64,000 nucleotides of DNA from Euonymus europaeus (Eukaryota > Streptophyta > Magnoliopsida > Celastrales > Celastraceae), in the NCBI GenBank assembly GCA_963580455.1, contig OY756962.1:24007001-24071000 (forward strand), given 5' to 3'. A program made the translations under genes and the position numbers. Below the pieces are notes generated by a model. That model did not search any database. It had not been told where the DNA came from and worked only from the letters and a program-made list of their open reading frames with translations. How positions within the stretch are numbered: position 1 is the first letter of the stretch; each line of letters begins with the position of its first letter. Positions 51,601 to 63,680 of this stretch are shown here, piece after piece.

Positions 51601-53739
51601 GAGATCAAAGATGCAAGGGGACATAAATAGCGTTGAATTGAATACCTCAGTTCTAACAGAATGTACAATGTTCGAATTGGGTATATTGATGAGTGACGAC
51701 AAACTTTGAGACCACTATTATTTTTTTCGTATCACTGTCAGGACCATTAGTTTCTTTATGCAGGCATTTGCAGAATGGGTGCTCTTTACGTCTAGTGGAA
51801 TTTCCAGTGGCTTGTATCATGCCTGCGATGTCGGCACCTGGTGTGCATTACCCTTCAGTGTCATGCAGGTATAAATTTCTTTCCCTTCCCGGTGGGATGG
51901 GAAACCTAAGTCTTCTAAGAAGAAAGCTTTTAAAGTTTGCTGTTACCAACACAAGCATGTTCTTGCGAAATTGAGTGTTTTGTAGGGTCTTTCAACAAGA
52001 AATGCACGAAAAACTTCCTGGATGTTTTTTAAGACGTCTTAGATATTCTTGCTCGAGGATGAGTATCTACTAAAAAAATGAGAGCCAAATGTGGCATAGG
52101 GAGGAGCATTCTTATTATGAAAAATGCAATTCAATTTTTTTTGACTCCATTTAGTTAAAATCTCTCTCTCTCTCTCTCTCTAGTTTACTGTCCCTTCCCC
52201 ACCCTATTCTTTTCTGGTGGTTGGAAGAGCCAGCAAGAAAACTTTAATTGGTATTTGAGACGATAACAATTATTCATCTGGCATATGTTTCAGTTCATGG
52301 ACTTTTGGCTCTCTTTCATGGCGGTGGTGAGCACTTTTGTTTACTTGACTAATATTGATGAATCCACGAAAAGGACAATTCATACAGCTGTGGCTATCCT
52401 TACAGCACTTATGGCCATAACTAAGGCTACCAGGTATTTAGAACCAGTTGATACTGCTCAGGCATCTTTCAGTTTAGGGGTATATACTAGGTGATTATTT
52501 ATCTTTTAACAATATGAACTTCCAGGTCATCCAATATTATGATTGTCATAGCAATTGGAGCAATGGGACTCCTCATCGGATTACTGATGGAACTCTCCAC
52601 CAAGTATAGATCTTTTTCCACTTCAGTGGTATTCTGTTTAAATATGCTTGACAGGTAAGTTTTTTTTTTTCCTTTTCTATATGAATTATGAAGTTCACTT
52701 CTAATTATTTGTTTGATTTGAGTATGGAATAAGACTAGAAATTATGTGTAAAATGAAAAAGCGTGAGAAATTTTGTGTATGCTACTAAAGGTAAAAGTAA
52801 ACAACTCTCATGCACAAGACTCCCAGAGTGGGCAGGGTCGGGAATAGACAGTACACAGACCTTAGCCCCACATAATGTGTTGACTGGAGATGTGATTTCT
52901 GGGAATTGTAACTTGTGATCTCTAGGTTGCACCCCCTCTACTTGAGCCACATGTTCATCTGCACTATCTAGGAATTGACGCTATTGGTAAAATTAAAATG
53001 CAAACATTTAGAATTGTAGATGTTGCCAATATCTCGGCATGCTGAGCAACCAGACCTATTTTTTATCCAATAGCCTGACATGGCTGAGCTGATGATTTCA
53101 ACATTATTTCAGAATGTAACATATATGAGCTGAAATAACTAAGTGTAGCACAATTTTGGGTTCAGTATGGGGTAAAAAAAAACTAGCATCTAATTTTTTT
53201 CTTTTTATCTTTGATTGTATCCACGAGCGCCTGCTTACACACCTCATTCTAGGATTGTAAGGAAGATATATATGAATAAACCTGAAAAGAATGTGTGTCG
53301 ACAACAATGAACAATATCATTCAGTTTCTCTTCTAAGAAAGCCGAGTACTGTATATTTTGGCTGCAGATGGCAAACAATTAAAGGATGGCTGCATAATTT
53401 ACTCAAGACATTGATGAGACGATTTCGCTGGGGCTTTATAATAGCAGGTTTTACTGCATTAGCCATGGCTGCAATTAGCTGGAACCTGGAGACTAGTGAA
53501 AGCTACTGGATATGGCACAGGTATGTACATAGAAAAGACTCTCGCTCCCTCTCAAACTCACGTCTCTCTGATATTTGGTTTTTGTACTCCTTTTCAGTGT
53601 TTGGCATGTCACTATATACACATCGTCGTTTTTCTTCCTCTGCTCAAAAGCCACTGCTGTAGAGGGTGAGAATGAAAGACGCCCAGATACAAATTACCAA
53701 TTGACTCGGCAGGATTCGTTTTCTAGAGGTAGTGTTTAA
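45619..53739 (+). CDS. TMEM8/PGAP6-like seven-transmembrane protein (CREST superfamily)
   Basis: Fourteen exons (45619-45802, 46552-46610, 46970-47078, 47595-47701, 47968-48036, 48730-49299, 49769-50304, 50557-50621, 51279-51358, 51764-51868, 52294-52433, 52526-52654, 53368-53520, 53598-53739) join in frame to 815 residues. There is a signal peptide (about 1-30), a large N-glycosylated extracellular part, an EGF-like cysteine cluster around 520-560 (CPKQCSSHGQC then YCFCDRNHGGFDC), and a seven-helix C-terminal domain from about 568 (DUF3522/TMEM8 type). The putative metal and catalytic residues of the CREST group are present: serines at 603-608, H612 and D615 in LYHACD, and H768-x3-H772 in WHSVWH. 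Human PGAP6 (TMEM8A) is a phospholipase A2 acting on GPI anchors. The plant role is not established; a membrane hydrolase at the cell surface or secretory system is an inference. Confidence 0.85.
47262..47335 (-). repeat. Truncated SINE-like copy in intron 3 of the TMEM8-like gene
   Basis: Shares CATGCACAAAGGCTCCCTCA, GTGGGCAGGG-like and GACCT(C/T)A blocks with the copy at 52796-52960. Only about 75 bases are recognisable. Confidence 0.4.
52796..52960 (-). repeat. SINE-like copy in intron 12 of the TMEM8-like gene
   Basis: Read on the minus strand it starts AGATGAACATGTGGCTCAAG, has GGTGCAACCTAGAGATCACA in the tRNA-like head, and ends in TGGGAGTCTTGTGCATGAGA. It is the most complete copy of the family also seen near 3.5 and 41.7 kb. 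Confidence 0.55.
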
Positions 53740-55030
53740 GATGAGGGAATTTTGCACAACTTTTAGTTTTCAATAGATAGCATTGGTCATATCGTCAAAA
53801 TTATTCTGTTGCATCAGTATAGAAGCAGTTATACCAAAATAAGATTTTGTGGCTACATGAAGCAAAGCCATTTTGTAAATATCATTTTGCACATAAGTTA
53901 TAAGAGTGTAGGAGTATAGAACTGAGGAAGATAGAATTGTTAGTGAAGAGCATTGAGAGGAGCAAGACGGGATGCGAGATCGAAGATGTCAACTGTATTA
54001 CAGATTGGATGAACGTTGTCTCATTGTAATTTAAATCCTCTTATAACAGCTTATGGAATTTTTGTTAAATGACTTCATCTAGTGAGCAGTCCTGGGGATA
54101 AGCAAGTTGCCAAAAATCTGACAAAAACAGAACCATTAAGCAAAACAGGAGAGACTAAATTAAATTTCAGAACTTGCCGAGACGCTGGACTCCATGGCTC
54201 AGTCTTCTCGATTGGATGATGCTGTTCTGATCAGCTCATCGGATCACATGGTCAAAATCCGAACAGATTGGCTTGGACTTCCTCAGGCTACCTGTGATTC
54301 TTCAGCTCCACGGCATCTAAACTGTTATCCTTGAATTGGTGAAAGATAACATTACAAATCCTTTTCATTAGAACAAGCGTTAATGTTGAACACATATGTT
54401 GTAACTTGTCAAAAAGTAATATTTGAGTAGGTAAAATAGAAAATCGGATACAATATTTTAGTGAGAGTGCTCTTAATGAGTCTTTTATAATTGAAAACAA
54501 ATAATTCAACCAATTTTATTTTTTTTTATCTAACTTCAGCTTGAATTCACTAACAATAATGAGTTCTTAATTCTACAACAGTTAGAGTAAGGTGAACACG
54601 TCAATGCAAAAAACAATGCAGTCAATACAGGGGGGGGGGGGGGGGGGGGGAGAGAGAGAGAGAGAGAGAGAGCATTATGATTGGGAATTTTCACTCAGCC
54701 AGTGTTAATGACTACAACAGATCTATAAACATTAATTGATCCACAACCAAAAGAATTGAATAACAAAATTATCAACAATACACACAAATTCAAGTGGAAG
54801 AAAGAAGCCTTCCCACCTCAATATGAATTTCCTACATATATACTAGGCAAAACCCCATGATTCAGGTATGAGTACAAAGAGCTTGGTATGTACGAGAACT
54901 TACTTTTAAAACACTAAATCAGTTATTTCTCCTCAAGAGTAGACGACATATGGTTTCATTTCCCTGTGTATACCTGTATGGCTGTATTCACTGGATCGCA
55001 ACTAACATTGGGAATTTATTCAGCCATTGC
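53740..55030. other. Region between convergent TMEM8-like and CRCK2-like genes
   Basis: Both genes end here, so it contains their 3' UTRs. 54630-54672 is a G-tract with an (AG)n microsatellite, listed separately. Nothing else was recognised. Confidence 0.45.
54630..54672. repeat. 21-base G homopolymer followed by (AG)n
   Basis: 21 consecutive G residues (54630-54650) run straight into an AG dinucleotide repeat of about 11 units. Such a run can form a G-quadruplex and is also prone to sequencing error. Confidence 0.9.
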
Positions 55031-56997
55031 TTATTTGCCTGTTTTAGAAGTACTCCGCTGAGAGTTAATGGAAAGAGAACGAAAATCTGAAGCTGATAAA
55101 TCTCTATAATCCTTGCGGATGCTCCAAAGAATCTCTGCGCACCTCCTCATGCTGGGCCGACTATGTCTATTTGGAGCCAGACACTGTAAAGCTAGTTCAA
55201 GAATCTTTTCGATTGCCAGGTTGTTTGCAGGAGTCCGTTCCAGGTTCACATCTAAGACTGAAATGGCATCTCCCTCAGTAAACTTCTTCATTGCCTGCAC
55301 TGACACCAACCCAAATCACAACACAGAGGAAGAGGACTCTTTTCATCCCTTTTCTCTTGTATATTGTCTCTTTATTTTTATTAGGTTAAGGCTAAAGTTT
55401 GCAATATGCAATGAACAAATAAGAGAGCAAAAATAGTTCATACCCATCTTGCAGTAATCCGCTCCTTGAGTTCTCTTTTTGTTTCAATAGGGCGTCTGCC
55501 TGTTACCAGTTCAACCAGTAACACACCAAAAGAATAAACATCACTCTTCTCAGTAAGTTGATAGGTCTTCAGGTATTCTGGGTCCAAGTAGCCAGCAGTT
55601 CCCTTCACTTGAGTAGAGACATGGGTGGCACCTGAATCAGTGTCAGCTCCAAGTCTAGCAAAGCCAAAGTCAGCAACCTTAGCTCGAAGGTTTTCGGTGA
55701 GAAGGATGTTGGATGCCTTAATGTCTCTATGAATAATAGGATGATCTGCACGGAAAGCCAATTATCTCTCTCAGAGCACGAGCAGATTAGAACAAAATTG
55801 ATTTGAATTGTGATACAAGTAGAACCGCACCTGTATACATATGGAGGTACGTAACTGCATGTGCCACATCAATTGCAATATCCAGCCGGGCAGCAAGATC
55901 GAGGATGGTGCCGTGCATACCTGCATAAATTCTTCCAAAATTTCAGGTGTTAAGGTTCTTCTGGTGCACCCACCCTAAACTCAGAACGTAATAACACACA
56001 ATCAAAAAGAGAGGTAGAACACAATGAAAAAAATAACTCACAATCCAAGTGTTCGCGGAGAGTTCCATTGGGAACATATTCAACAACAACAATTCTTTCA
56101 TCCTCATGCTCTATATACCCATAAAACTTGACCAAATTCAAATGCTCCACCTGTGCCAATGTCCGAATTTCACTTTGGAATTCCACCCCTAGATGCTTAT
56201 CATACATACTCTGCAAACAATAGTAAGCAAGCACTTTAGACTCTCTGTTCTCACGAGAGAACACAATAAACTAATAGGAACCGTCATGAAAACCTTCTTA
56301 GCTCGTTTGATGGCAACAACACTTCCATCTTGGAGTCTGCCTTTGTAGACTGTCCCAAAACCACCTTGTCCAATCTTCAATGGAGGTGAGAAGTTCCTCG
56401 TGGCCTTGAGGATTTCCTCCATAGTGAATCTGACACTCCCAGCCTTTCTCCCATTGACTGAATTTTGCGAATTGCTATTGATACCTCTATTTGAACTTCG
56501 TCCTCTCAAAGATTCAGATGTAACTAATAATCAAACAAGAAAATACATCAATAATCCCTCCAACTCCAACCTAGCAAATTCGTTTCATAGCAGACGTAAC
56601 AAAATAGTCCAGTAAATTGTTCAAGGCAGAAGAAATCCCTAAAAGTATTAAAATGAACAAATCAAGGGACACTTTTCCACCGGAGATCTTAGTATCCTAC
56701 TATAATTTTTTTACGAGCAAAGATTCTTCGATCTACACAAATTTTACCAGATGGAGGTTTGAAGTTATCTGAATCTCCGAATTTCCGGGAGTTCTCTGTC
56801 TCAGGCGGCGTGAAGCAGGCAACGAAAACTCCAGCTACCGATCTGGCCGCGTTGGCCACCGGATTCTGAGACTTGCTGGCGATCGTCGAGGCGTCGGAGT
56901 AGGAGGAGCTGGGCGAGTGACTAAATCGACTTGGCGTCGATCTTGATCTGTCAGAGCTCTTGTACCAACGACTGTACCACGAATTTGGGCTTTCCAT
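55031..56997 (-). CDS. CRCK2: Calmodulin-binding receptor-like cytoplasmic kinase, CRCK2 type
   Basis: Exons 56997-56748, 56523-56294, 56210-56042, 55920-55831, 55745-55444 and 55294-55031 join in frame to 434 residues. A serine-rich N-terminus (no signal peptide or membrane helix) precedes a kinase domain from about 116. It has the glycine loop [11 protein letters not shown] (135-145), K156 in [18 protein letters not shown] (D254), [10 protein letters not shown] (D272), [10 protein letters not shown] and [13 protein letters not shown]. The RD active site and DFG are intact, so an active Ser/Thr kinase is expected. The [19 protein letters not shown] and [11 protein letters not shown] stretches follow Arabidopsis CRCK2 closely. 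CRCK proteins bind calmodulin near kinase subdomain II and act in stress signalling; binding is not shown by this sequence alone. A (GA)n tract (57011-57031) sits just before the start codon. Confidence 0.92.
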
Positions 56998-58224
56998 TGA
57001 GAGAATTACAGAGAGAGAGAGAGAGAGAGAGACGACTTTGATATTTAAAAAGATAGTTGAAGAACATGCATCCGTTGAAGCTTTCCAAATTTGTGTGGAG
57101 CTAGTAGGCAGTGGTAGGTAGGTAGAGCTGTCAACAAATTTGACAAAATCAAAACGATTGTTCGATCGATTTTTTTTAAAATTTATATATTTTACACAAA
57201 AATCGTTCAAAAGTTTGATTAAAAATATAAAATCGACATATTTAATCAAACGATTTGATCAAAATATATCAAAAAAAAATAGACTAAAAACCACCTTTAA
57301 CATTCCTAATCGTACGATTTGGCTTTATTTAAACAAATTATAAATGTCTTTCCTTCATTTTCAAATTTAAAAGTTTGCCTTTTACTAATTTTTGTAGAAC
57401 ACATACTTGCCCTTTTATAGTTAAGATCCATACTATACAAACTTTTCTTTTGACATCCAATATGTGCTTCAATTTGAGCAAAAAGTCTCCTCCATTCTCA
57501 AGTTAAAAAGTTCTTTTTTTCGCTCATTCTTTTTTTTTAAAACGCTTTTCCTTTTATAAAAGAAAACTATCATTCAGTTTTTTTTTTTTTGAACATGTGA
57601 TATGAGTTTAAATTTGAGCGGCCTGATGGCCCTGTGAACACATATATTTCTCACATGTGAACATGAAAGTGTACTGATCCAAATAAAAATCGAATTCATA
57701 ATCTTTCGAGTTTATACGAATTTGTCCTCATAAAAACTCTCCACTAGACTATTAACCAAATAATCACAATAAAACTTGGTTCAGTTTAACATTATTTATA
57801 TAAAAAAAATGATGTATAAACATGGAAATTTTGTATTACTATATATAGTGAAGCATAAAGAGTGCAAGTGTTAATATTATGGAGGTCCAAACTCTAAACT
57901 CCTCAAGTTGTTGAGTATTTATTAGTCGGCAGTCTGGTGTGCCGATCAACCAAAAGAATTGTGTACACAAAAAAAAAAAAATCACTTCAAAAAGTTAGAT
58001 GACCATAACGGCATAATATCAATAATACAAGAAAAACAAAAAACAAATTTCAAGCCCTGAATTTTCTGTATAAATTAGGCAGAAATTTCACACCAACTAC
58101 TACTCGATCACAAAAAAACAAGGAAATACATAGAAAGTTTTACCTTTTATTGGGGCCTTATTATGTGAAAGAAAAATGGAAACAAAAAGTTTTACTTCCC
58201 GGAAGCTCGATATCTACAGTAAAA
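56998..58224. other. CRCK2 5' region and AT-rich spacer
   Basis: 57000-57130 should hold the CRCK2 leader. 57140-57300 has repeated and partly inverted AATCAAACGATTTGATC-like blocks, possibly a worn element. Poly-T and poly-A runs follow. No ORF with recognisable motifs was seen. Confidence 0.4.
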
Positions 58225-58540
58225 ATTTATAATTGTAAATTCATTACACCATTGTATTTTTATCATTTTAAAAAAAATTATGGTAGTGTTTGAATCGGGA
58301 TTGCAAGTTTAACAGTATTTTTTGTTACAAATAAAAACTAAGCTCATATCAAAAGAAAAATTAAATATCTCGAGTTTATATTCAACATTTCAACGGATGT
58401 TCATTTCATGTTCGATTTGATTTTTGTATGCAACCAAAAAAAATCACTGAATTCTTAATTTTAATCAAGACAAAAGTATAATTTTTTAAAAAATATATAT
58501 GTGGTTGTGTAATGGATTTACTGCAAAGTCTGTTGTAAAA
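58225..58540. mobile_element. Fold-back MITE, copy 3 (diverged)
   Basis: GTAAATTCATTACACCATTG on the left pairs with TGGTTGTGTAATGGATTTAC on the right, and AAAAAAATTAT with ATAATTTTTTAA. The inner part (ACAAAAATCAAATC in reverse, CTCGAGTTTATATTC) matches the centre of copies 1 and 2. Ends are approximate. Confidence 0.5.
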
Positions 58541-59755
58541 ATTTGCCGTGACCCATACTTGACGGGTCTACATTTGACAAAATAAGGAAAAATATCCTTG
58601 GATTGGGTCCCACAAAGACTGGATTATCCTGTCAAATTGATCCTTCTATTCTGACACATAAGTGCTAAAATGGCTCAAGAATCACTAGATGAATCAAATA
58701 TAGAAGACCTTCTACTCCAAGTCTACGAATAGAAAGATGATGTATCATTACGCCCAATCAACAAACTTCCCAACCAACCGATGATTTAGGACATTCAACT
58801 GGTTTTTGTAGTTTTCAAGGTTAGGCTGAGTGTTATAGTAAAGAAATATAACACTACTTTAACAAACCCCATTGGTGTCGAGGCTTATAGTCTCACATCA
58901 AATCGGAATAACTCAGTTAAGTGATATATAAACTTAGGTATAGTTTCAAGACCTAAGTACTTTAGAGACGATTTAGGAGAACAAATCTATACGGACCTTC
59001 CGCTCAGAACGAACAATATCACTTTGATGTGTTTGAGTTTAATTTTCTATGTTAAGCCAGTGAGGAGCCAACCATTGTAGAGTAATATAAAAAAAACTAA
59101 GTCCAAAAGAAAAGAAAGCGATTGACAATTTTACTTTTTCAGAAGAGAAGACAGCCTCCAGCAAGTAGAGCATCCGTGATGGAAAAACATGAGTTGAATG
59201 TCAAACAACTATAGCCCCTCTCAAACAAAATATAAATAGATTATACATAAACCGATATAACTTCCCTCAAAATATAATTATAAACAATTGACTATTCAAT
59301 TCATGTTGAAAAATAAGAAAATGTGTTTTGTCATTCGACAAAGGTTGAAAGTTATAAACCAAGAAGAAAAATAAAATAGTACAAGAGATATCACTAATGC
59401 AATTGATTTTCTGAAGCCCATATTGTCATTCCTACATTTCTATGTACTTTACAAGCCCCAAGAAATGCTCCCAAGTTATTTGATCTCAAGTTAATTGGCA
59501 ATTTGGCATTGAAGTCAATATTCTGAAAGCCTTGCCAACAAATCAACACTACCAAGAAGGTCGACTAGACACATAATGCTCTGAGGCAGGAATAACATAG
59601 ACATTTATAATCATAATGAAGTAATGAAGCCCCTCGCTAACTAGGCCACCATGGGTCCATGGCTACAGGCAGAAGAACACCAAGAAAGGTAGCTTGATCT
59701 GGTCTTACACCAGCATACAAACTTCTTCTCAAAACTATGAACACTCTCTTAACCC
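58541..59755. other. Intergenic, nothing firm
   Basis: 58800-59060 has a stretch (TATAGTCTCACATCAAATCG, AGTGATATATAAAC) that recalls the leader part of small retroelements, but no paired repeat was found. No gene was recognised. Confidence 0.35.
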
Positions 59756-60111
59756 TGTTAAAGTTACACCATTAGTTTATCCCACATCGGCTAGTAATGA
59801 GTTGTTCGCTGGTATATAAGCGTGGGTTAATTCACCTCTTATTAGGCCTTTTAGTGGGTGGTACGCGAAGCCTAACTTATTAGCATGGTATCGGAGGGAG
59901 GTCCAGTGAATGTCTTGGATATGTCTTTGTTTCACGTGATGGGCTGTTGGAGTTGGTCCATCCCATACGTGAAGTGGAGGTGTCAGAGGTACACCATTTG
60001 TTTGTCCCATATCAATTGGTGATGAGTTGTTGTGCTAATATATAAGTGTAGGTTAGCTCACCTCCTATTAGATCTTCTAGTGGATAATACGCAAAACCCA
60101 ATTTATTAACA
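59756..60111 (+). mobile_element. TRIM retroelement (356 bp), intact ends
   Basis: The 5' LTR is 59756-59885 and the 3' LTR 59981-60111, both of the form TGT...CA with GAGTTGTT, TATATAAG(C/T)GT and TTATTA blocks in common. TGGTATCGGAGGGAGGTCC directly follows the 5' LTR and matches the tRNA-Met primer site. A purine-rich GAAGTGGAGG directly precedes the 3' LTR. AACCC flanks both sides (59751-59755 and 60112-60116) as a 5-bp target duplication. There is no coding capacity. Confidence 0.85.
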
Positions 60112-61830
60112 AACCCATGGAATGCAGAAGCACCAATAATTGATGTCCATTTAATGAGATCAGAATCTATAACCAAACTAAAACATTAACATACATGAAC
60201 AATGCTACCAGACTTACGAATTTATCATTGCATTAGCTACTGATGGAAACTCCTAAAACTCATGTTTAACAATATAAGTATGGACTTGGAAGACTTTAAT
60301 ACTGGTGGAGAAATTGTCACATGAGCTAAGAATTCAAAGCATAAAGGATACCATAACATTCCAGGACACTAAATCCCTGTGCCTAACACTATCAAAAACC
60401 AACCTTGCATCTTCAACCAACCCAGATTTCTCATATAAATCAAGAAAAGCACAAATCATAAAAATAATTTGAAACGAAACCCAATTTTACTGTAAGACAT
60501 TGCAATTGTATACCAATCTCATAATGGTTCAGCTCAATGCGAATCAACCTATTGAAGGATACGTGGGTTATTTGAATGAAATCTCAAGCTTAGACCTGAT
60601 TATCTGAAAACATCATATTTTACGTATACCTCATCTAACATTTACTTTTGTCTCTTTTAATTGGATTAAGCACGAATTCTACATAATTTATTTTTGATTT
60701 GATTTTTATGATACGATACAGGAAGAAGAGAAATGAGCACTAATTGAATGAATAAATGGGGTGGGGCTCACAATAGAAAGAATGAAAAAAGTGTTGTATA
60801 AACTTTGTTTTTGAAGAGGAAATCACAAGTGAGGCCTAATGCATAAAGTAGTTTTTGAAGTCTAGGGTTTCACTATAAAAGGGATGTGAGTGGCTGTAAT
60901 AATTACAACATGCCATTCCCTTGACTAGTTGTGATTCAAAGGCAAAACAATGACGTTCTTGTAACATGAATAGTCAAACTCTATTTGCTAGGTTCTAATA
61001 TAGCCTAGCCATGATTATTCAATAAATTTGGTGTTTGTTAATCCATGATTATTATTTTTTATTTGATCTATTGGTATGTTTAATGTTTTTGAATATTTGT
61101 CCAATATTTGAATGATTTGATGCTAAACATGAGATTGAAAGTATATCGTTTATAATTTTTTTTTTACAATATACGTCATAGGTTTGATAAACCATAGGAA
61201 TATAGAGACATCGCCTACGTAGTCACTGCATGATTTTCCATATAACTTAATAAGTTTTTATTATCTAAATTTGAATGTTATGAATAACAGAGGTTGATGA
61301 TGTAAATACTTTTAATATACCTAGAAATGAAGTGTTGAATATGTTAGGAAAAATCGATTATCAACATAAATAATAATCGAAATTGACATGCCAAAAGATT
61401 TGGGTGAAATTGGTGATTCTGAAATTAGATGCTCCCAGTACTCTTTAATTTATTACTTTTTAGCTTATTATTTTATTGCAATTTAATTTAATCGGCTCTT
61501 TAATATTCGATTCTTTAAATAGAATTTATTATTAATCATAATCGTTACTTAACAATTTTAATCAATAATCATCGTGAGTTCGACCATTAATGTTTCATAT
61601 TCCAATGAGGTATTTTTAAATGTAATAGGCTGTTTGGTTATCCACTTTTCCAACCCTTTTTTTGTCTTTTGTTAAAAATAGTTCCTCTACAATGACGTGG
61701 ACCATTATTCAATCGAAGATTCTTCTACCCTTTAACCCTCAACTTCGGCTTTATTTACGATTCTACACAAAAACGAAATCAGTATTAATTAATTACCCTA
61801 TTAGTCTATAATCTTGTATTGTACGGGAAT
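60112..61830. other. Intergenic, no gene recognised
   Basis: AT-rich DNA with no ORF carrying a recognisable motif. The part after about 61600 should include the promoter of the RHB1A-like gene. Confidence 0.4.
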
Positions 61831-61960
61831 GGAGCGCCTACCCAAGAACAACGACGACGACAAAACCTCATAAAATAACAAACACTGAAAGATAACAGAC
61901 AAGTCTCGTACAAATATCTCCCTCTCCCCCTCCCCCGCTCTCTCTCCCTCTCTCTTCTTG
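61831..61960 (+). other. Probable untranslated first exon of the RHB1A-like gene
   Basis: A CT-rich leader (CTCCCTCTCCCCCTCCCCCG and on) ends in TCTTCTTG followed by a strong GTAAGTTTCT donor at 61961. The next in-frame coding exon begins just before 63310, so this would be a 5' UTR exon with a leader intron of about 1.3 kb. The transcription start is not fixed. Confidence 0.55.
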
Positions 61961-62718
61961 GTAAGTTTCTCTGATTGCTTTCCATCCTAACGTAAGCTAT
62001 TAAGTGATCATTACTTATTAAGTTCCGATTTCCATATTCATGTTCTGCTTCTTCTCTGTCAACTATCCGATTAGGGTTTTGTGTGTTCTTTAATCCCTTT
62101 TTGGTTTATTCTAATTTTATAAAAGAATTAAATTAATTCTGGTTTTCATATTCTTGTAGATTGATTTTATCATTTTGATTGTTTTTAGTTGGTATTCATA
62201 CTTATTTTGTTGTTGATTTTCGGAAGTCCTTACTTTTTGCAGTGTCGGTTATGATTATTTACAGTAATTATACTTGAACTACCACAAATTGTTAGGATAA
62301 TCCTTTGAAAGTCCAAAATGGTTATGGCTTACGAGAGTCACTTCTGGCTGAGGAATGCTGACTAACACATGATTTATGTTTTCCCTTAAGGAAAGGTAAA
62401 TAACTGATGTTTGTCTTATTTCCCTCTGTGAGCTCCCAATGAGATTGCTGCTGCAAATGTGCAATATTGAGGGGGGGTACAGCGCATATTATATATGCAG
62501 TTACCCTTTATATTTTATGTTGTGTTAGGTTTCTTCTTCTTCTTTGTTTCTTCCTGATAAGTTTGTGTCAGCTTTCTAAGTTGTAGATTCGTTATATTTA
62601 ATTGGAACCGAAATAGTCTTCAGAAGCATTCATCCATGCCTGTTCTATTAAGAGTTTTCATCATTATCCTGATTCCTGAATTTTGTCATGTGATTAATTA
62701 GTGACCTTACTTCGTCAT

Positions 62719-62926
62719 ACAGAAAGATCACAATATGGTCTTCCTGGACAATAGAGGAAACAATTTGTAGTTCTGTTGTTTGTAACGTCTCACTGCCTAT
62801 CTTCATTTAAGTTGGGTTACAGAAACATCACAATATCATAATGGTCTTCCTGGACAATAAAGGAAACCATTTGTAGTTCTGTTTTTTATAATTTCTCACT
62901 GCCTATCTTAATTTAAGTTGGGTTGT
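62719..62926. repeat. Tandem duplication of ~100 bp in the RHB1A-like leader intron
   Basis: Two units share ATGGTCTTCCTGGACAATA, AATTTGTAGTTCTG-like and CTCACTGCCTATCTT blocks and both end TTTAAGTTGGGTT. The second has a few extra bases. Effect on splicing is unknown. Confidence 0.75.
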
Positions 62927-63309
62927 GCTCTCTGTTTAATGTATTGGATGTTTTATTGAAGTTTTTTTTTCTTCTTCATGCGATTATGCTTTTTTAAATA
63001 TATAACGATACTTGCATGTGTTGCAAGTTGCAACTTTTTGTTCGCGTTTAGACATCCATATCTTTTTGAATATCCATCATTTGGCTTATATGAACATGAA
63101 TAAGAAAATGCTGTATGGAGTTACTGTAGGCATCATTAATATGACTTTCAGTTCCTCTTTTTTTTCACCCGTTTATGTAGCATAAGTTCTTTTTTTAGAA
63201 CAATAATATGACGTGTTATTAATGCTGGAGTATTTTGGCTTTCCTTTTTTGCTAAAAACAGGGAAGGATGCACATAGGACATGTGAGATAACATAAATAA
63301 CTGCAGGGC

Positions 63310-63372
63310 ATGGGAGGTTGCTGTTGTTCGTCCAGGAAACCTCATCTGCATGGAACACCAGTATTTTATTAT
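63310..63372 (+). CDS. RHB1A: RHB1A-like RING-H2 protein, first coding exon (partial)
   Basis: After a TGCAG acceptor, ATG at 63310 opens MGGCCCSSRKPHLHGTPVFY and one more tyrosine, then a GTTAGT donor at 63373. This start, from memory, is that of RHB1A (At4g00335) and its relatives. G2 is a good N-myristoylation site and C4-C6 could be palmitoylated, so membrane attachment is likely. The RING-H2 ubiquitin-ligase domain would lie in exons beyond the window. Its position next to the CRCK2-type gene, as in Arabidopsis, supports the call. Confidence 0.75.
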
Positions 63373-63680
63373 GTTAGTAATACTCCTTAGACTGTTACTA
63401 ATACTTATTTCCTAAGGTCCATGACCTAGAATGGGGCTTATTTTATAGATTTCTAATACTATGATTATTCTTTTTTAATTGGATTCTGGAATACTGTGAT
63501 TATTTAACGGGCCTATTTACCACATATGTTTCCTGATCTGTGTTTCATTGAAATTCTTATTTATATCAATACTATCACTAGCTGTTTATCTCTCATTTCT
63601 CTGGCATTAAGATCAGGTCTACCTCTTCGCTGCCACTATGCCCCTTACTCCACAAATTTTCACAATGCCTTCACTGTAGT

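Noticed and set aside
63148..63358. Two overlapping minus-strand frames near the RHB1A-like exon
   Set aside because: They overlap the plus-strand coding exon and its intron in different frames and show no motif.
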